Part shown: positions 44,394 to 53,818 of the stretch, piece by piece | Layout: each line of letters opens with the position of its first letter | Position numbering within the stretch: position 1 is the stretch's first letter | Source: JAOZTV01 sp965371805 | GTDB lineage: Bacteria > Acidobacteriota > Aminicenantia > UBA2199 | Reading direction: 5' to 3' | Length of the DNA: 64,000 bases | Assembly: GCA_965371805.1 (NCBI GenBank) | Contig: CBDUZW010000018.1 | Location: forward strand, 7,397-71,396 | Notes under the pieces: generated by a model | Told to the model about the DNA's origin: nothing | The model's input: only the letters and a program-made list of their open reading frames with translations | Database searches by the model: none | Made by a program: the position numbers and the translations under genes

Positions 44394-46550
44394 TTACTTT
44401 TCTTTATGTTTGGGATGAAAAATATAACCAGCTTTTTTGTCAATTATTACCACAGCAAGTCCTTCATGAAAATAGCCGGCAAAATCAAATTGAGGAAATA
44501 TCTGCCATTGACCATAGGAGTTGACGTAACCCCATTTGCTATCCATTTTAACCGCAGCCAATCCTTCTGAAAATGGTTTAACTTCAGCATAATTGCGGAT
44601 CGTAAACATGTCCCTATTGTCTTTATCCAGACATCCATAATTAAAATTATTTCTTCCAATATTTGATTTTTTTCGATACCATGCCAGGCCTTCTGAAAAA
44701 TCTAAAGCATAGGCATATTCAGCTCTTTTCACTTCGAAACCTTTTCTATTTAGAAAACCAACATTTCCAAAAGCACCTACTTTATTAAGTTTTTTTGCTA
44801 CTTTTGAAATGGCTAATTCCTTTTCTTTTGGCGATGTAATTTTATCAAACTGATGAATATTAAAATTCCTCGGTTTCTTTCTTTTTTTCAAAAATATAGC
44901 ATGTCCATCGTGAAAACTAGTTATAGTCTCATAAGAAGGCTTAAGAATAAATTGTCCTTTTTTGTCAATAATTCCTCGTAGCCCACCCTGCTTTACAATA
45001 GCGAGACCTTCACTGAAACTATCCGCCATTTCAAATTGCGGTTCAATAGTAAATTTACCTGACTTATCAATATATCCGTATTGTCCATCTTTCATAACTG
45101 CGGCAACACCCTCTTCAAATACGTTTACTTTATTAAACTGTGGCTCAATTACAGTTTTACCCTTTGAGTTAATATAACCATATTTTGAAGATTCAGTTTC
45201 TCTAAAAAATAATAAATTTTCAGAAATAGAGGGAGCTAATTCAAAATAAGTACATTTAAAAAGAATATTACCTTTTTGATCTATCAAGCCCTTCTCTTTA
45301 TTATTGAAATCAACAATGGCAGCATTCTCATGAAAATCCTGTGCAGATTTATATTGAGTTGAAATGGCAATTTCACCTTTCTTATCAATATAACCGTATT
45401 TTCCATTCTGCATAATTCTAGCCAGTCCGTTATAAAAGGAACCACACTTATCGAACCCGGGAGGGATTGCATATTTAAAAACTCCAGCCCCCTTTGACAA
45501 TAAGAGTGCTATTGATTTTTTGTCACCAAAATCAGCGGCACGATTATAGTAGTATTTCTCATCATAGATACCATATTTGTTTAATGCCTTGCCTGCAATA
45601 TGCATTTCTGCTAATTTTCTATAATTTTGTGGATTTTTATGTGGATAATATTCGTATCCTTTTCTTGCTTTCTTCCAAGACTCAGTTGCCTTATCAAGGT
45701 TTTTTTCAACGCATTTTCCAGCAGCATAAAGATCACCAAGTATTAGATATGTGTCAGCAGCAAAACTATCGTAAGGACCTGCTTTTTCATATAGTTTGAG
45801 AGCTTCTTTGTATATTTTGTCTGCTTCTATTAGATCTGCGGGGCCACCCTTTCCAGTTTCAATAAGAGACCCGTACATAATCAAATTATCTATTGATTTT
45901 CTCTTTGTATATTTATATTCTGTTCGGGCCAGCTGATACATTTTTTCTGCTTTTTTGTGAGCTTGAGGATCGTTTATATCATTCTCCAGGTAGATAGCTG
46001 TATCAAGAAACGATGATGATAGTCCTCTTTTTTTTAACCTGTCATGAGTTTTTTTGGCAATTTTCATTATTTTAAAACCTTTAACTATTTGTTTATAATT
46101 ACTCAGGTGATTTTTGGCAATCATGTCGATTATATTTGCTGCTATATCACATGCTTTCATGTAATCATTATAATTCGTATCAAGGAATGTTAGTTGGCTT
46201 GTAATTTTCTTTAGTACTAAATGGCTTTTGCCAAGTAAATCAACAGATTTTTTATAGGCGTCATAACTGGATTTTGCTTCAATAATAGATCTGATTTTAT
46301 TGTCAACATCTTTGTCTGATTCACCAATATAATCTTCGATTATATCTATCTCTTTCTTCGTTAATGGCCCCTCAAATTCTTCCTTTTTTACATATGTAAA
46401 AGGACCAACTTTATCTATTTGTTTACCGATTGCTTTCAGCATCTGTCTGGAAATCTTTTTGCTATTTACAATTATTTTCGGTTTATTATTACATCCAACC
46501 ATCATTGCAACTATTAGTATAAGGACAAGCGAAATTATTTTTTTATTCAT
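44394..46550 (-). CDS. WG-repeat lipoprotein with Sel1/TPR-like N-terminal half
   Basis: 718 residues. A lipoprotein signal peptide ends in the lipobox MVGC (Cys about 20). Residues about 130-350 are helical repeats of the TPR/Sel1 kind (KKAEKMYQLARTEYKYTKRK, ADKIYKEALKLYEKAGPYDS, LGDLYAAGKCVEKNLDKATE). From about 365 there are eight or so WG (KWG) repeats such as MQNGKYGYIDKKGEIAIS, MKDGQYGYIDKSGKFTIEPQ and MDSKWGYVNSYGQWQIFPQF. WG repeats form beta-solenoid-like folds of unknown role. It would sit in the outer or inner membrane facing the periplasm. GGAGG precedes the ATG. Confidence 0.9.
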   Translation of the reverse strand: MNKKIISLVLILIVAMMVGCNNKPKIIVNSKKISRQMLKAIGKQIDKVGPFTYVKKEEFEGPLTKKEIDIIEDYIGESDKDVDNKIRSIIEAKSSYDAYKKSVDLLGKSHLVLKKITSQLTFLDTNYNDYMKACDIAANIIDMIAKNHLSNYKQIVKGFKIMKIAKKTHDRLKKRGLSSSFLDTAIYLENDINDPQAHKKAEKMYQLARTEYKYTKRKSIDNLIMYGSLIETGKGGPADLIEADKIYKEALKLYEKAGPYDSFAADTYLILGDLYAAGKCVEKNLDKATESWKKARKGYEYYPHKNPQNYRKLAEMHIAGKALNKYGIYDEKYYYNRAADFGDKKSIALLLSKGAGVFKYAIPPGFDKCGSFYNGLARIMQNGKYGYIDKKGEIAISTQYKSAQDFHENAAIVDFNNKEKGLIDQKGNILFKCTYFELAPSISENLLFFRETESSKYGYINSKGKTVIEPQFNKVNVFEEGVAAVMKDGQYGYIDKSGKFTIEPQFEMADSFSEGLAIVKQGGLRGIIDKKGQFILKPSYETITSFHDGHAIFLKKRKKPRNFNIHQFDKITSPKEKELAISKVAKKLNKVGAFGNVGFLNRKGFEVKRAEYAYALDFSEGLAWYRKKSNIGRNNFNYGCLDKDNRDMFTIRNYAEVKPFSEGLAAVKMDSKWGYVNSYGQWQIFPQFDFAGYFHEGLAVVIIDKKAGYIFHPKHKEK

Positions 46551-46716
46551 TCTTACAGCCTCCTGAGCTAAATATAAAATTGTTTTAATTAAAAAATTAA
46601 CATATTTAAATTATAACAGAATGTGTGTAAAAAATCCACAAAAACCTCCCTGCCCTTACCAAAATGTGTTCTCAAGTATATTTTTGGTATTTTTGGTGCC
46701 AGATACAAGCTGTATA

Positions 46717-46884
46717 ACTATAGAATTTGTTATTTGCGGTGGATTGGCTTCTGGCTATCACGGTGTTGAACATATGACAATGGATATAGATATTTCTCTG
46801 TGCTTTGAAGAGAAATTGAGATGGTTGTCCGAAGAAGCTGAAGGTATTTATAAAAAAAAACTTGACAATAAAAAACTCACCTGA
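46717..46884 (+). pseudogene. Remnant of a nucleotidyltransferase-like gene
   Basis: Within a short frame, residues FVICGGLASGYHGVEHMTMD and DIDISLCFEE match the start of MNT/AbiEii-type nucleotidyltransferase domains (GG...G..R.T.DID). Only about 55 residues are left before the stop, and the upstream part of the frame (from 46621) contains a REP-like TTTTTGGTGCCAGATAC, so the true N-terminus is lost. The intact family is 150-200 residues and often belongs to toxin-antitoxin pairs. No partner remains. Confidence 0.6.
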
Positions 46885-46890
46885 AGTAAG

Positions 46891-47079
46891 TTAATCTTTT
46901 TTTAATGTTTTAACTTCCGGCAGGGTGACTGCCTGGGCGACAATTACCTCTTTTCCAGTATAGGTGCAGGATGGTGATCCATAGAGTATATAACCATCCT
47001 CTATTAAATTTGAAATTCTTTCACAGAAACTGGAATCATCCGGTCCGGTAATGAGTCTATATTTTAATCTTCTATCCAT
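46891..47079 (-). CDS. DUF1737-domain small protein
   Basis: 62 residues matching the small DUF1737 domain: KYRLITGPDDSSFCERISNL, then EDGYILYGSPSCTYTGKE and IVAQAVTLP. The function of this domain is unknown; it is usually found alone or attached to other proteins. GGAG precedes the ATG. It stands alone, tail to tail with the nucleotidyltransferase remnant and 138 nt beyond the hemW start region on the other side, on the same strand as hemW's end. Confidence 0.85.
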   Translation of the reverse strand: MDRRLKYRLITGPDDSSFCERISNLIEDGYILYGSPSCTYTGKEVIVAQAVTLPEVKTLKKD

Positions 47080-47217
47080 CGGTAAACTCCTCTTTAGTTT
47101 TTTACCATTTTTTTAGATTAATCTCAAGACATTCCCGGGTCATAAGTTACTATATTATCTCCTACTGAAGCACAGTGGAAAAAGCAGGGAGGTTTCTGCG
47201 GGAGTCTCTATATTGAA

Positions 47218-48276
47218 TTACCTGAAATAAGTTAAAATTTCATTAAGTAATAAAATCTTATCCGGAGAAACTGAGACGAAGTCTCTTGTTTGTTTCAAGA
47301 TTTTTTCTTTCAGCAGTAGCTCCAGTTTATCTTTGTGTTTTGTAAAATATTTTTTTTCAATTCCTTCTGTTCTTCTGAGTCCCGTAATGATCATCCTTTC
47401 AACCGTATCATTCTCCCGTTTTTCCTTTATTGGTAGTTTTCCCTCTTCTATTAATTTACAATACTCATTCAAACTCTCTGTATTTTTATAGTCGATACCA
47501 CTCTCAAATCCCGATGCAGAAACCCCAATCCCAATATAATCTCCACCCTTCCAATACTTATTATTATGAATAGATTCAAAGCCCTGGCGGGCGTAATTGG
47601 ATATTTCATATCGAAAGTATCCAAGTTTGTTCAGGATAGCTTCTGATTGAAAATATAGAGACTCATCATATATGTTTTCTGCTTCTGTTTCTTCCTTAAC
47701 GCCCTCAAGCACATAGACAGAGAGATGAGGGATTCCAAAATCTTTTACTAAATTAAATCCTCTTGTTAAAGATTCTTTTGTCTGATCCGGCAAACCAATA
47801 ATAAAGTCTGCATTGACGTTTCCAAATCCGGCTTTTTTTGCATCCTCTATGACTGAAACCGATAATTCTGCACTATGATTTCTTTTTAAAAATTTCAGGT
47901 CCCCCGGTTCAAAAGACTGGGTCCCGATACTGATCCTGTTAAAGCCGGCATCCTTAAAAAACTTTAATTTTTTCAAATCTGCATCTTCGGGATTTATTTC
48001 AATAGTCGTTTCACAGGAATCATTGATTGTGAAATTTTCTGAAATTGATTTAAAGATTCTGCGAATCCCTTCAGAGTCAATCAATCCGGGAGATCCACCT
48101 CCAAAATAGATTGTATCAATGGTTGTGCTTTTATCACTTTTTAAACTCAGTTCCATTAACAGGGATGAGATGTATCTCTCTGATAAATCCCGGTCAAATT
48201 TTTGCTTTGTAAAATGGCAATAAAAACAGACCCTTTTGCAAAAGGGAAAATGAATATATAATCCTGAAGTTTTCAT
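47218..48276 (-). CDS. hemW: HemW-like radical SAM protein (haem chaperone)
   Basis: 352 residues. GLYIHFPFCKRVCFYCHF carries the Cx3Cx2C cluster motif; TIYFGGGSPGLID, EINPEDADLKKLKFFKDAGF, NRISIGTQSF and NVNADFIIGLPDQT follow in the usual order. HemW binds haem and hands it to enzymes; it was long misnamed oxygen-independent coproporphyrinogen oxidase. The fourth Cys that marks true HemN (CxxxCxxCxC) is absent (CHF), supporting HemW. It lies 62 nt downstream of cysS on the same strand. The family is 370-390 residues, so this copy is slightly short. Confidence 0.92.
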   Translation of the reverse strand: MKTSGLYIHFPFCKRVCFYCHFTKQKFDRDLSERYISSLLMELSLKSDKSTTIDTIYFGGGSPGLIDSEGIRRIFKSISENFTINDSCETTIEINPEDADLKKLKFFKDAGFNRISIGTQSFEPGDLKFLKRNHSAELSVSVIEDAKKAGFGNVNADFIIGLPDQTKESLTRGFNLVKDFGIPHLSVYVLEGVKEETEAENIYDESLYFQSEAILNKLGYFRYEISNYARQGFESIHNNKYWKGGDYIGIGVSASGFESGIDYKNTESLNEYCKLIEEGKLPIKEKRENDTVERMIITGLRRTEGIEKKYFTKHKDKLELLLKEKILKQTRDFVSVSPDKILLLNEILTYFR

Positions 48277-48338
48277 TAAATTATAATTGATCCATTAAGC
48301 ATGAGGAAGATATTTGTGGAGCGTGCCCCGTAATTATT

Positions 48339-49736
48339 TTACTTCTCAATTTTCCAGCGCACTCCGTCTACAGTATCGATCAGAATAATCTTCTCTTTTT
48401 TTAAGTCATCTCTTATCTGATCCGCTCTGGCAAAGTCCTTGTTCTTACGGGCCTCGTTTCGCTCATTTATGAGTTTTTCAATCCGTTCATCCAGATTATC
48501 TGTTTCCGGTTCCTCAGATTTAATAACACCCAGAACTGAATTTATTCTATCAACAAAGTTTAAAATTTCCTTAACATCATCCTGTTTAAGATCATTGATT
48601 TTCCGGTTTATTTCATGGATAAATTCGAAGAAAGAGCCAAGAGCTCCGGCGATATTCAGATCATCATCCATGTTTTCTTTAAAGGATTTTTCCTTGTCGG
48701 TAATAACCGACATTATCTCTTCTGATTTTCCTGCTTTCGGTTTTAAGCCTTTTAAGATGAAGAGAAATTCATTAATTCTCCTCAATGATTTTCTGGCATT
48801 TGATAAACCTTCAAATGTGAAATTCAATAATTTTCTATAATGGGAAGACATCAGTAAATATCTAATCTCCATTGGGTCATACCCTTTATCTGTTAGATCT
48901 TTCAGTGTGAAAAAGTTCTTTAATGATTTAGACATTTTTTTATTATCTACAACAAGATGCTGGCAATGGAGCCAATAATTTACAAATTTTTCATTTGTGG
49001 TACATTCTGCCTGGGCAATCTCGTTTTCATGATGGGGGAATATCAGGTCCACACCACCGATATGGATGTCAAAATGATTGCCAAGATATTTGGTGCTCAT
49101 GGCTGAACATTCTAAATGCCATCCGGGTCTTCCATCTCCGAATTCAGTTTCCCAATAATGCTCTTTTCCCTTTCTTTCCTTCCATAAAACAAAATCCTGA
49201 ACATTGTTTTTGTCATACTCATCCTTGTCCACACTTACGCCGACTCTCAGGTTTTCCTTTGTTATATTTGCCAGTTTTCCATATGTGTCAAACTTTTCAA
49301 TATTAAAATAAACGGAGTCACCTTTCTTATATGCAAACTCTTTTTTAAGTAATGTCGAGACCATGTCTTTCATCTCTTCAATATGTTCGGTTGCCTTTGG
49401 ATAGACGTCTGCTTTCATAATATTCAGGTTGTCCAGATCATTGAAAAAGGATTCGGTATGTTCCTTTGTGATCTCCTGAATGGAGACATTCTGATCTAAT
49501 GCTTTTTTGATTATTTTATCATCAATGTCGGTAATATTCATTACATGTTTTACATTATATCCTGAATATATAAGATACCGCTTTACGATATCCTGAAAGG
49601 TATTAGAACGGAAATTTCCGATATGTGCACTGTCATATACTGTTGGACCGCACATATATAAACCCACCTTTCCTTCATTGATCTCTTTAAACGGTTCAAT
49701 CGTATTTGTTAAGGTATTATATAGTTTTAATCCCAT
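48339..49736 (-). CDS. cysS: Cysteinyl-tRNA synthetase
   Basis: 465 residues from the ATG at 49736. Class I signatures are present: LYMCGPTVYDSAHIGNFRS (HIGN-type HIGH motif), the zinc-binding GWHLECSAM and HHENEIAQAE, and KMSKSLKNFF (KMSKS). An ATG at 49742 overlaps the trmJ stop (ATGA), and the longer frame from 49763 is less likely, since GGAG lies eight bases before 49736. It charges tRNA-Cys. It is coupled to trmJ upstream and followed by hemW. Confidence 0.96.
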   Translation of the reverse strand: MGLKLYNTLTNTIEPFKEINEGKVGLYMCGPTVYDSAHIGNFRSNTFQDIVKRYLIYSGYNVKHVMNITDIDDKIIKKALDQNVSIQEITKEHTESFFNDLDNLNIMKADVYPKATEHIEEMKDMVSTLLKKEFAYKKGDSVYFNIEKFDTYGKLANITKENLRVGVSVDKDEYDKNNVQDFVLWKERKGKEHYWETEFGDGRPGWHLECSAMSTKYLGNHFDIHIGGVDLIFPHHENEIAQAECTTNEKFVNYWLHCQHLVVDNKKMSKSLKNFFTLKDLTDKGYDPMEIRYLLMSSHYRKLLNFTFEGLSNARKSLRRINEFLFILKGLKPKAGKSEEIMSVITDKEKSFKENMDDDLNIAGALGSFFEFIHEINRKINDLKQDDVKEILNFVDRINSVLGVIKSEEPETDNLDERIEKLINERNEARKNKDFARADQIRDDLKKEKIILIDTVDGVRWKIEK

Positions 49737-49738
49737 GG

Positions 49739-50485
49739 TCATTTCTCCATTTTTATATTGCATTTATCATTGGCGAACCATCTTACCTGCTTGCAGATCC
49801 TGTCAAATACAGCAATATCAGCATTTGTCCAATGCGTACGGTTAAGTGTTCTCTTTATTGATTGAAAAAATAATCCTTTTTCCTCTTCAACAAAATCCAT
49901 TGATTTCATCAAGTTCCAGATATTATCATTTAAGCGTTCGAAATTATCTTTTTCTGCCATAGGGGGGAGTTTAGGTGTTTTTGAGTTCCCAATAAATTCC
50001 TTATAAATGTCATAAACAGTTACCATTACAGCCTGAGATAAATTAAGGGATGGATATGAAACTGCAGAAGGAATATTAATGTAGTAATTAGCAAGCAGTG
50101 CTTCCTCTATGGTTACTCCTGATTCTTCTCTTCCGAAAACAATTGCAACTTTCTCTATATTAAGTCTTTCAACGACTATTTTAGCTGCATCCGGAGGGAT
50201 TAAAAAGTCCTTTTTCCATTTTCCTTTTTTTGAAGTGGCAATAAAAACAAGGGATATATCTTTTATGGCCTCTTTCAGGGTGGGGTATTCTTCACTATTT
50301 TCAATTATTTCCTGGGATCTATAACCCAGTTTTCTCTGCTGGTCATCTTGTCTATAATCAACCGGGTTTACCAGTCTTAAATGAGAAACCCCCATATTTT
50401 TCATTGCCCGGACTGCAGAGCCAATATTGCCGGCATTTTTAGGTTCAACCATTATAACGTATAAATTATCCAGATTATTTTTCAT
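49739..50485 (-). CDS. trmJ: TrmJ-like SPOUT RNA methyltransferase
   Basis: 248 residues. SPOUT/TrmH fold motifs: VEPKNAGNIGSAVRAMKNMG (motif 1), VAIVFGREESGVTIEE (motif 2) and the knot-forming NIPSAVSYPSLNLSQAVMV (motif 3). The VEPKNAGNIG start and a C-terminal helical extension favour TrmJ/LasT, which 2'-O-methylates tRNA position 32, over TrmL or RlmB. The RNA target is inferred from family. Its stop overlaps the cysS start area. A 160-nt gap with two hairpins separates it from the P-loop protein gene. Confidence 0.88.
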   Translation of the reverse strand: MKNNLDNLYVIMVEPKNAGNIGSAVRAMKNMGVSHLRLVNPVDYRQDDQQRKLGYRSQEIIENSEEYPTLKEAIKDISLVFIATSKKGKWKKDFLIPPDAAKIVVERLNIEKVAIVFGREESGVTIEEALLANYYINIPSAVSYPSLNLSQAVMVTVYDIYKEFIGNSKTPKLPPMAEKDNFERLNDNIWNLMKSMDFVEEEKGLFFQSIKRTLNRTHWTNADIAVFDRICKQVRWFANDKCNIKMEK

Positions 50486-50576
50486 TATTATTTTTCCTTT
50501 TGATTAACTATTATTATAAATTATATTATAAGATCATATATTTATGCAAATTAAGACAGATAAAGGGAAATTGATT

Positions 50577-50635
50577 TCACAAGCGGTTGTGAGGTTTGCG
50601 CTGCGTCTTATCCACCGATACATTATGGTGGATAA
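50577..50635. repeat. Two neighbouring inverted repeats between the P-loop gene and trmJ
   Basis: First: TCACAA GCGG TTGTGA (50577-50592). Second: TTATCCACC and GGTGGATAA around a ten-base loop (50608-50635), starting 11 nt past the stop codon at 50646. Neither has a T-run on either strand, so they are not classical terminators. They could be transcript-end structures or protein sites. Confidence 0.65.
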
Positions 50636-50645
50636 AGAAAACAAG

Positions 50646-51659
50646 TTAATTTTTAGAAAGTTCGGAGAGTGTTTTTAGTGCATCTGACAAGCCGTCGTGT
50701 ATCTTATCAACATCCTCTTCTTTCCAGCTTGAACTATCTTCTCTGACAAATGTAGTTAGATCATTTCTATTATCAAATTTTGCGATTGGAATATTCCAGA
50801 TCTTTGTATCATAAACCATTTTTCCATTTCCATCATCAACTTCAACATATCTTTCAACGCTAACGGTATCCGGTTTTTTTGATAAGTCTATCAAATAATT
50901 CATATCATCACATCCGTATTCGCCTAACATTACTTCAAGCGGGACACCATGGTGCAGAATTGAACTCTGTCCATCCGGTTTTGCCCTTTCGTAATTCTTT
51001 TTCCTTGACTCTTCCGGAGTAACCCATACGTAGAGTATAGAAGCATTGGCCAGTATTTCTGATGACAGTTCTGATAGAGTATATTGATACCCCTGAGGTG
51101 GTGTTAATGGGAATGCAGATCCGTTAGCTCCGCCTCTTGCCATTTCAATTACAACCGTTTTGCCCTCTTTGTTTTGAGCTGAAACTTCATTTTTTTCATT
51201 AAGATGTTCCCTGGTCTCTTCTTCCATAACTTTTGCAATCTCCATTCTTACTCCGTATGGAATTTCAGCTAAAGCTCTTTCCAGTCCCACCTTCTCTCTC
51301 GCTCTATCCAGTCTGTCGAAAAGGTAGTTTGCGGCAGAATCCGTTTTTATGACATTGTTTATTAAAAGATCTTCATAATCCTCATTTAACAGGTGGACAA
51401 GAGTTCCCCATTCAAAATTATCATTGAAAGGTCTTGTTGCTCCTTTATAGAATACATATTCAAACCCTCTCTTATATAGCTCATCATCTATCCTATGCAT
51501 AAAATGAACATATGGGTAATCATCTAATTGAAGTGTCGGACCCATATGCATATCTTCTACACATTGTTGAGGCGTCAAACTTGCCATATATTTCCTTACT
51601 TCAGATTTTCCTGAAGCTGGTAATGCCAGTAGTAATACTGTATCTAAAGTTTTTCCCAT
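50646..51659 (-). CDS. P-loop NTPase/kinase-like protein of unknown function
   Basis: 337 residues, soluble. A Walker A motif stands near the N-terminus, LLALPASGKSEVRKYM (residues 10-25), followed by LDDYPYVHFMHRIDDELYKR. Later pieces are VVIEMARGGANGSAFPLTPP and ASILYVWVTPEESRKKNYERAK, which resemble the body of small-molecule kinases such as gluconate or adenylylsulfate kinases. I recall no named family. AAGGAG precedes the ATG. It is transcribed away from pckG across a 209-nt shared control region, so a link with gluconeogenesis is possible but only inference. Confidence 0.75.
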   Translation of the reverse strand: MGKTLDTVLLLALPASGKSEVRKYMASLTPQQCVEDMHMGPTLQLDDYPYVHFMHRIDDELYKRGFEYVFYKGATRPFNDNFEWGTLVHLLNEDYEDLLINNVIKTDSAANYLFDRLDRAREKVGLERALAEIPYGVRMEIAKVMEEETREHLNEKNEVSAQNKEGKTVVIEMARGGANGSAFPLTPPQGYQYTLSELSSEILANASILYVWVTPEESRKKNYERAKPDGQSSILHHGVPLEVMLGEYGCDDMNYLIDLSKKPDTVSVERYVEVDDGNGKMVYDTKIWNIPIAKFDNRNDLTTFVREDSSSWKEEDVDKIHDGLSDALKTLSELSKN

Positions 51660-51868
51660 TATTTTCTCCTTAATTACAAATAAATATTTAAGTATTATGA
51701 TATATATTAGAGAAACGAGTTAATTTTGTCAAGTTTTAACAATTAATCTATAAGTGTAAATAGTCATCAAATTTAATTGAAAAAATAATTTGAATATGAT
51801 AATCTCTTGATTAAATTTATTATTAGATTTAGTATGTAACATTAATAGATTAAAAGGAGGTATTTAAA

Positions 51869-53818
51869 ATGTTAGAATTGAAAAAAGGTGTAGATATTTT
51901 AGCTGAGGTTGGAGGTGTCAAAACTTCAGATGAAGCTAATGCAGTTTTTGAAAAAATCATGGATAGCGAAACATTGGAAAAACTTTCTAAAATTAAAAAT
52001 GAAGAGGCACGTATTAAAATAGCAAATGCAATTTCTATGTGTGAACCAAAAAGTGTTTTTATAGATACCGGTTCTGCTGAAGATGTACAAAAAATCCGTG
52101 AGATGAGTCTGGAAAAAGGTGAAGAGAGAAAGTTGGCTATGAAAGATCATACTATCCACTATGATCTTCCTCAGGATCAGGCACGTCTTGTTAAACAGAC
52201 TTTTTATATTGTAAATGAAGACGAGAAAATCTCTAGTCTCCAGAAATTTGTAAAACGTGATGAAGGTCTCTCTTATGTAAAAGAATATATGAAAGGAATT
52301 ATGAAAGGCAAAGTTTTAATGATTGGATTCTTTTCCCGTGGCCCAATAGGAGCTCAGGGTGCTGTACCTGCGATAGAGATGTCAAGCTCTACTTATGTAA
52401 TGCATTCTGCTGATATACTTTACAGAAATTGTTTTGAAAGTTTTGATAAAGAAGTTGAAAGAAAAGGGATTTTTTATACAAATGTTCATGCTGAAGGTCC
52501 TAACCGTCCTGAAGATGTGCCGAATGCAAGAATTTTCATGGACAGAAGCTGGTTTACTACATTTTCTACCTTCTGTACTTATGCAGGTAATACATTGCTT
52601 CTTAAAAAAGGAAATCACCGTTTTACGGTTGATTACTCGACTTATTATAAGGTTGAAGAGGAAATTTCCGAACATATGTTTATTACAGGTATGACAGGTC
52701 CCGGTGGCCGTAAAACATACTTTGCCGGTGCTGCTCCTTCCGGTTGCGGGAAAACGACAACTGCTATGGTCGGTACCGATTTTATCGGTGATGATCTGGC
52801 ACAATTATGGATTGCAGATGATGGAACACTTAGAGGGGTTACTCCTGAAAAGGGCATCTTCGGTATTGTTAGGGATGTCAATAAAGAGGGAGATCCATAT
52901 CTGATGAAATGCTTACGGGAAGAGGGAACAGAAGTTATATTTTCAAATGTTTTAGTTGATGAAAATGATGTCCCTCATTGGGTTGGCAATGGCGAAAAAA
53001 CACCTGAAAAAGGAATTAATTATCAGGGAGAATGGAACTCTGATATGGTAGATATTGATATGTCACATAAAAATTCCCGTTGTACCCTGGTTTGTACGGC
53101 AATTGCAAATCACAATTCAGAAGCTGCTGAAAGTCCAGACGGTGTTCCTATAAAAGTTATAACATATTCCGGCCGTGATGCTGATACTATGCCTCCGGTC
53201 TGGGTTGCAAAGAATGCAGATGATGGTGTTGTTATCGGTGCTTCAATTGTTTCAAAGGCTACTGCTACAGAGATTGGATCTACCGGTGTTAAAAGACAGC
53301 CCTGGGCAAACGCTCCCTTTATTCCCGGTGCATTAGCAGACTATATGGATGCCCAATTTAAATTTTTTAACTCTTCAAAATACAGTGAGGGAAACCGTCC
53401 TGTTATATCCGGTCTTAACTATTTCTTAACTCATGAAAACAGAGGCGGAAAGGGAAGCGCACTCCTTGGAGAAAAGAGAGATGTAAAAATCTGGTTAGGC
53501 TGGCTGGAGCTTTACGCAAATGGTGAAATTGATGCTATTGACACACCTATTGGTATGCTGCCGAAGTATGAGGATCTTAAAAGGATGTTTAAAGAAGATA
53601 TTGATAAGGAGTATTCAAAAGAACTTTATAATAAGCAGTTTTCTTTATACATTGACAATATATTACAACGGATCGATCTTCAAAAAGAAGCGTATGGCAA
53701 AGAGGAAAATCTTCCGCCACAACTTTTTAAAATCTATGATGCTCAAAAAAGTGGTCTGGAAACGTTAAAAGCGAAGTATGGAGCAGTCGTTACACCTGAG
53801 CAACTTATAGAAGGATAA
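51869..53818 (+). CDS. pckG: Phosphoenolpyruvate carboxykinase (GTP)
   Basis: 649 residues, somewhat longer than the usual 590-620. It converts oxaloacetate plus GTP to PEP, CO2 and GDP. Landmarks: MIGFFSRGPIGAQGAVPAIE (substrate loop), AGNTLLLKKGNHR, the P-loop GAAPSGCGKTTTAM (about 288-301) with the reactive Cys of GTP-type enzymes, FIGDDLAQLWIADDGTLRG (metal site) and NHNSEAAESPDGVPIKVITYSGRD. The P-loop has SGCGKTTT where most relatives have SACGKTNL. AAAGGAGG precedes the ATG. A terminator follows. In anaerobes this enzyme may run towards oxaloacetate in fermentation. Confidence 0.95.
   Translation: MLELKKGVDILAEVGGVKTSDEANAVFEKIMDSETLEKLSKIKNEEARIKIANAISMCEPKSVFIDTGSAEDVQKIREMSLEKGEERKLAMKDHTIHYDLPQDQARLVKQTFYIVNEDEKISSLQKFVKRDEGLSYVKEYMKGIMKGKVLMIGFFSRGPIGAQGAVPAIEMSSSTYVMHSADILYRNCFESFDKEVERKGIFYTNVHAEGPNRPEDVPNARIFMDRSWFTTFSTFCTYAGNTLLLKKGNHRFTVDYSTYYKVEEEISEHMFITGMTGPGGRKTYFAGAAPSGCGKTTTAMVGTDFIGDDLAQLWIADDGTLRGVTPEKGIFGIVRDVNKEGDPYLMKCLREEGTEVIFSNVLVDENDVPHWVGNGEKTPEKGINYQGEWNSDMVDIDMSHKNSRCTLVCTAIANHNSEAAESPDGVPIKVITYSGRDADTMPPVWVAKNADDGVVIGASIVSKATATEIGSTGVKRQPWANAPFIPGALADYMDAQFKFFNSSKYSEGNRPVISGLNYFLTHENRGGKGSALLGEKRDVKIWLGWLELYANGEIDAIDTPIGMLPKYEDLKRMFKEDIDKEYSKELYNKQFSLYIDNILQRIDLQKEAYGKEENLPPQLFKIYDAQKSGLETLKAKYGAVVTPEQLIEG

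Noticed and set aside
48439..49306. Plus-strand frames of 133 and 103 residues opposite cysS
   Set aside because: They lie wholly inside the well-conserved cysS gene and show no family features.
50608..50635. Hairpin after the P-loop gene as a terminator
   Set aside because: No T-run on either strand, so only listed as an inverted repeat.
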